A DNA stretch of 7,627 bases from Bacteroidota bacterium (GTDB lineage: Bacteria > Bacteroidota > Bacteroidia > Chitinophagales > Chitinophagaceae): assembly GCA_028876035.1 (NCBI GenBank), contig JAGWTK010000184.1, positions 1 to 7,627 of the forward strand, in the 5' to 3' direction. Shown piece after piece: positions 6,400 to 7,627 of the stretch. The translations under genes were made by a program, and so were the position numbers. The notes beneath the pieces are model-generated. The model searched no databases. It saw nothing but the letters and a program-made list of their open reading frames with translations, and was not told the origin of the DNA. Numbering within the stretch: position 1 is the stretch's first letter; the number at the start of each line of letters is the position of its first letter.

Positions 6400-7413
6400 A
6401 TGGCGGCGAAAAAATTCTTTTGCATCGACGCACATACCTGCGGTAACCCGGTTCGCCTGGTAGCAGGTGGTGGTCCGTTTTTAAAAGGCGATTCCATCTT
6501 TGAAAAGCGGCTCCATTTTTTAGAAGCGTTCGATTGGATCCGGAAAGGACTGATGTTTGAACCACGCGGGCATGATATGATGAGCGGCAGTATCCTTTAT
6601 CCGCCCCATGATCCTGCCAACGATGTGGCCGTACTGTTTATTGAAACCAGTGGCTGCCTGCCGATGTGCGGACATGGTACCATCGGCACGATCACCATCG
6701 CCATAGAAGAAGGACTTATCACCCCCAAACAACCCGGCATCGTACGCATGGAAGCACCGGCCGGATTGGTACATATCAGCTACAAACAGGAAGGCAAAAA
6801 AGTAAAATCGGTGAAGCTCACCAATGTGCCATCCTTCCTTGCAGCGGCTGACTGTACGGTGGATTGCCCGGGTTTCGGTGAGCTGGTATTCGACGTCGCA
6901 TACGGTGGAAACTTCTATGCCATCGTAGATCCGCAGAAGAATTTCAAGGGACTGGAACATTACGGGGCAGATGTGCTGATCGCAACGGCCCGTGACTTAC
7001 GGAAACGCATCAACGAAAAATACGAATTCATACATCCCGAGAATCCAAAAATAAACGGCTGTTCGCATATCCAATGGACCGGCGCCGTGATTAATCCGGC
7101 TTCTACCGCGCGCAATGCGGTATTTTATGGCGACAAAGCCATCGACCGCAGTCCCTGTGGCACGGGTACCTCGGCACGGATGGCGCAATGGTATGCAAAG
7201 GGTAAGTTGAAAAAAGGCGATGTGTTTGTGCATGAAAGCATCATTGGCTCTGCGTTTAACGGAACCATCGAAGAAGAAATCGACAATGCATTTGGAAAAG
7301 GCATCAGGGCTATTCGTCCGGGTATCGAAGGCTGGGCCAGGATATACGGCTATAACACCATCAGCATCGATCCGGAGGATGATCCCTACGCTTTCGGTTT
7401 CCAGGTATTATAA
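6400..7413 (+). CDS. 4-hydroxyproline epimerase (proline racemase family)
   Basis: This 337-residue protein is of the usual length for the proline racemase superfamily. It opens with FFCIDAHTCGNPVRLVAGG. Both catalytic cysteines are present: C90 in LPMCGHGTIG and C253 in DRSPCGTGTSARMA. A Cys at the second site indicates a two-base epimerase/racemase; trans-3-hydroxy-L-proline dehydratases of this family carry Thr there. MCGHGT is more typical of 4-hydroxyproline epimerases than of proline racemases, which tend to have MCGHNS. The enzyme interconverts trans-4-hydroxy-L-proline and cis-4-hydroxy-D-proline in the cytoplasm, the first catabolic step. I use the ATG at 6400, 13 nt after the deaminase stop. 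An in-frame GTG two codons earlier (6394) is possible but would add only two residues. No signal peptide is present. It is co-transcribed with the deaminase. Confidence 0.88.
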   Translation: MAAKKFFCIDAHTCGNPVRLVAGGGPFLKGDSIFEKRLHFLEAFDWIRKGLMFEPRGHDMMSGSILYPPHDPANDVAVLFIETSGCLPMCGHGTIGTITIAIEEGLITPKQPGIVRMEAPAGLVHISYKQEGKKVKSVKLTNVPSFLAAADCTVDCPGFGELVFDVAYGGNFYAIVDPQKNFKGLEHYGADVLIATARDLRKRINEKYEFIHPENPKINGCSHIQWTGAVINPASTARNAVFYGDKAIDRSPCGTGTSARMAQWYAKGKLKKGDVFVHESIIGSAFNGTIEEEIDNAFGKGIRAIRPGIEGWARIYGYNTISIDPEDDPYAFGFQVL

Positions 7414-7460
7414 TTCCGCTGCAATTGCATACATTGCTTCCACTCCAAAAATTACACTGC

Positions 7461-7627
7461 ATGAGAACCATCCAGCTCCTTTTGGCATGTTGTATCCTCG
7501 CTTTCCAGGTACAGGGCCAGATGAACAAAGATTATGTGCCCTGCAACGAGATGCCCAATATCATGGACAGCTACTATACAGACCGTATGCAGCTGGACAG
7601 GGTATATATCGTTGAGGGATCGCCGGA
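7461..7627 (+). CDS. Exported protein of unknown function (partial, N-terminal 55 residues)
   Basis: The frame is open from the ATG at 7461 to the window edge. The N-terminus MRTIQLLLACCILAFQVQGQ is a signal peptide, with likely cleavage after GQ at residue 20. LLAC at residues 7-10 resembles a lipobox but comes too early in the hydrophobic stretch. The visible mature part includes DYVPCNEMPNIMDSYY and continues RMQLDRVYIVEGSP. I do not recognise the family. It begins 47 nt after the epimerase stop with no terminator and no good promoter in the gap, so it may belong to the hydroxyproline operon. A peptidase supplying hydroxyproline peptides would fit the context, but nothing visible shows a peptidase motif. 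The 47-nt gap contains a 10-bp palindrome TGCAATTGCA (7420-7429) of doubtful meaning. Confidence 0.7.
   Translation, partial: MRTIQLLLACCILAFQVQGQMNKDYVPCNEMPNIMDSYYTDRMQLDRVYIVEGSP

Noticed and set aside
6520..6960. 146-codon open frame on the minus strand within the epimerase gene
   Set aside because: It lies wholly opposite a well-conserved catalytic gene and has no recognisable motif; it is a shadow frame.
7420..7429. TGCAATTGCA palindrome as a terminator or operator
   Set aside because: It is only 10 bp with no loop and no T tract; chance is likely.
7220..7615. 131-codon plus-strand frame spanning the epimerase end and the next gene
   Set aside because: It overlaps both the conserved epimerase C-terminus and the start of a clear signal-peptide ORF in a different frame.

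Overview
The window looks like a chromosomal segment of a Bacteroidota bacterium, most likely from the Chitinophagaceae or a close relative. Base composition is balanced. Exported proteins end their signal peptides in AxA, AQ, SQ or GQ, start codons lack clear Shine-Dalgarno sequences, and one intergenic region carries a good Bacteroidota-type promoter (TTG, 22 nt, TACCTTTG). The genus assignment is an impression from protein style, not something demonstrated.

Left part, minus strand (1-1562): a two-gene unit with a 34-nt gap. The first gene encodes an exported double-thioredoxin-fold protein, with a redoxin-like domain (CNHC) followed by a TlpA/ResA-like domain (CGPC). It is followed by the start of a gluconate 2-dehydrogenase subunit 3 family protein, cut by the left window edge. 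In other genomes such a subunit usually precedes a GMC-type FAD sugar/alcohol dehydrogenase, which would lie outside the window.

Middle, plus strand (1746-5133): divergently transcribed from the left unit are a GH95 glycosidase (alpha-L-fucosidase or alpha-L-galactosidase) and an SMP-30/gluconolactonase-family lactonase. Their genes overlap by 20 bp, so they are probably co-translated. Together with the dehydrogenase subunit on the left, this suggests release of a sugar, its oxidation to a lactone and hydrolysis of that lactone outside the cytoplasm. That chain is inference.

Spacer (5134-5450): 317 bp without a gene. It holds three successive tandem tracts, each built on a different 7-bp unit, followed by a predicted promoter for the next operon.

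Right part, plus strand (5451-7627): a class I aldolase-fold enzyme, probably 1-pyrroline-4-hydroxy-2-carboxylate deaminase, is followed 13 nt later by a 4-hydroxyproline epimerase with both catalytic cysteines. These are steps 3 and 1 of trans-4-hydroxy-L-proline catabolism. The D-hydroxyproline oxidase/dehydrogenase and the 2-oxoglutarate semialdehyde dehydrogenase are not in view and may lie downstream. The window ends inside an exported protein of unknown function that starts 47 nt after the epimerase gene.

The window is mostly conventional catabolic gene content. The heptanucleotide tracts and the functional chain across the divergent promoter are the parts most worth a second look.
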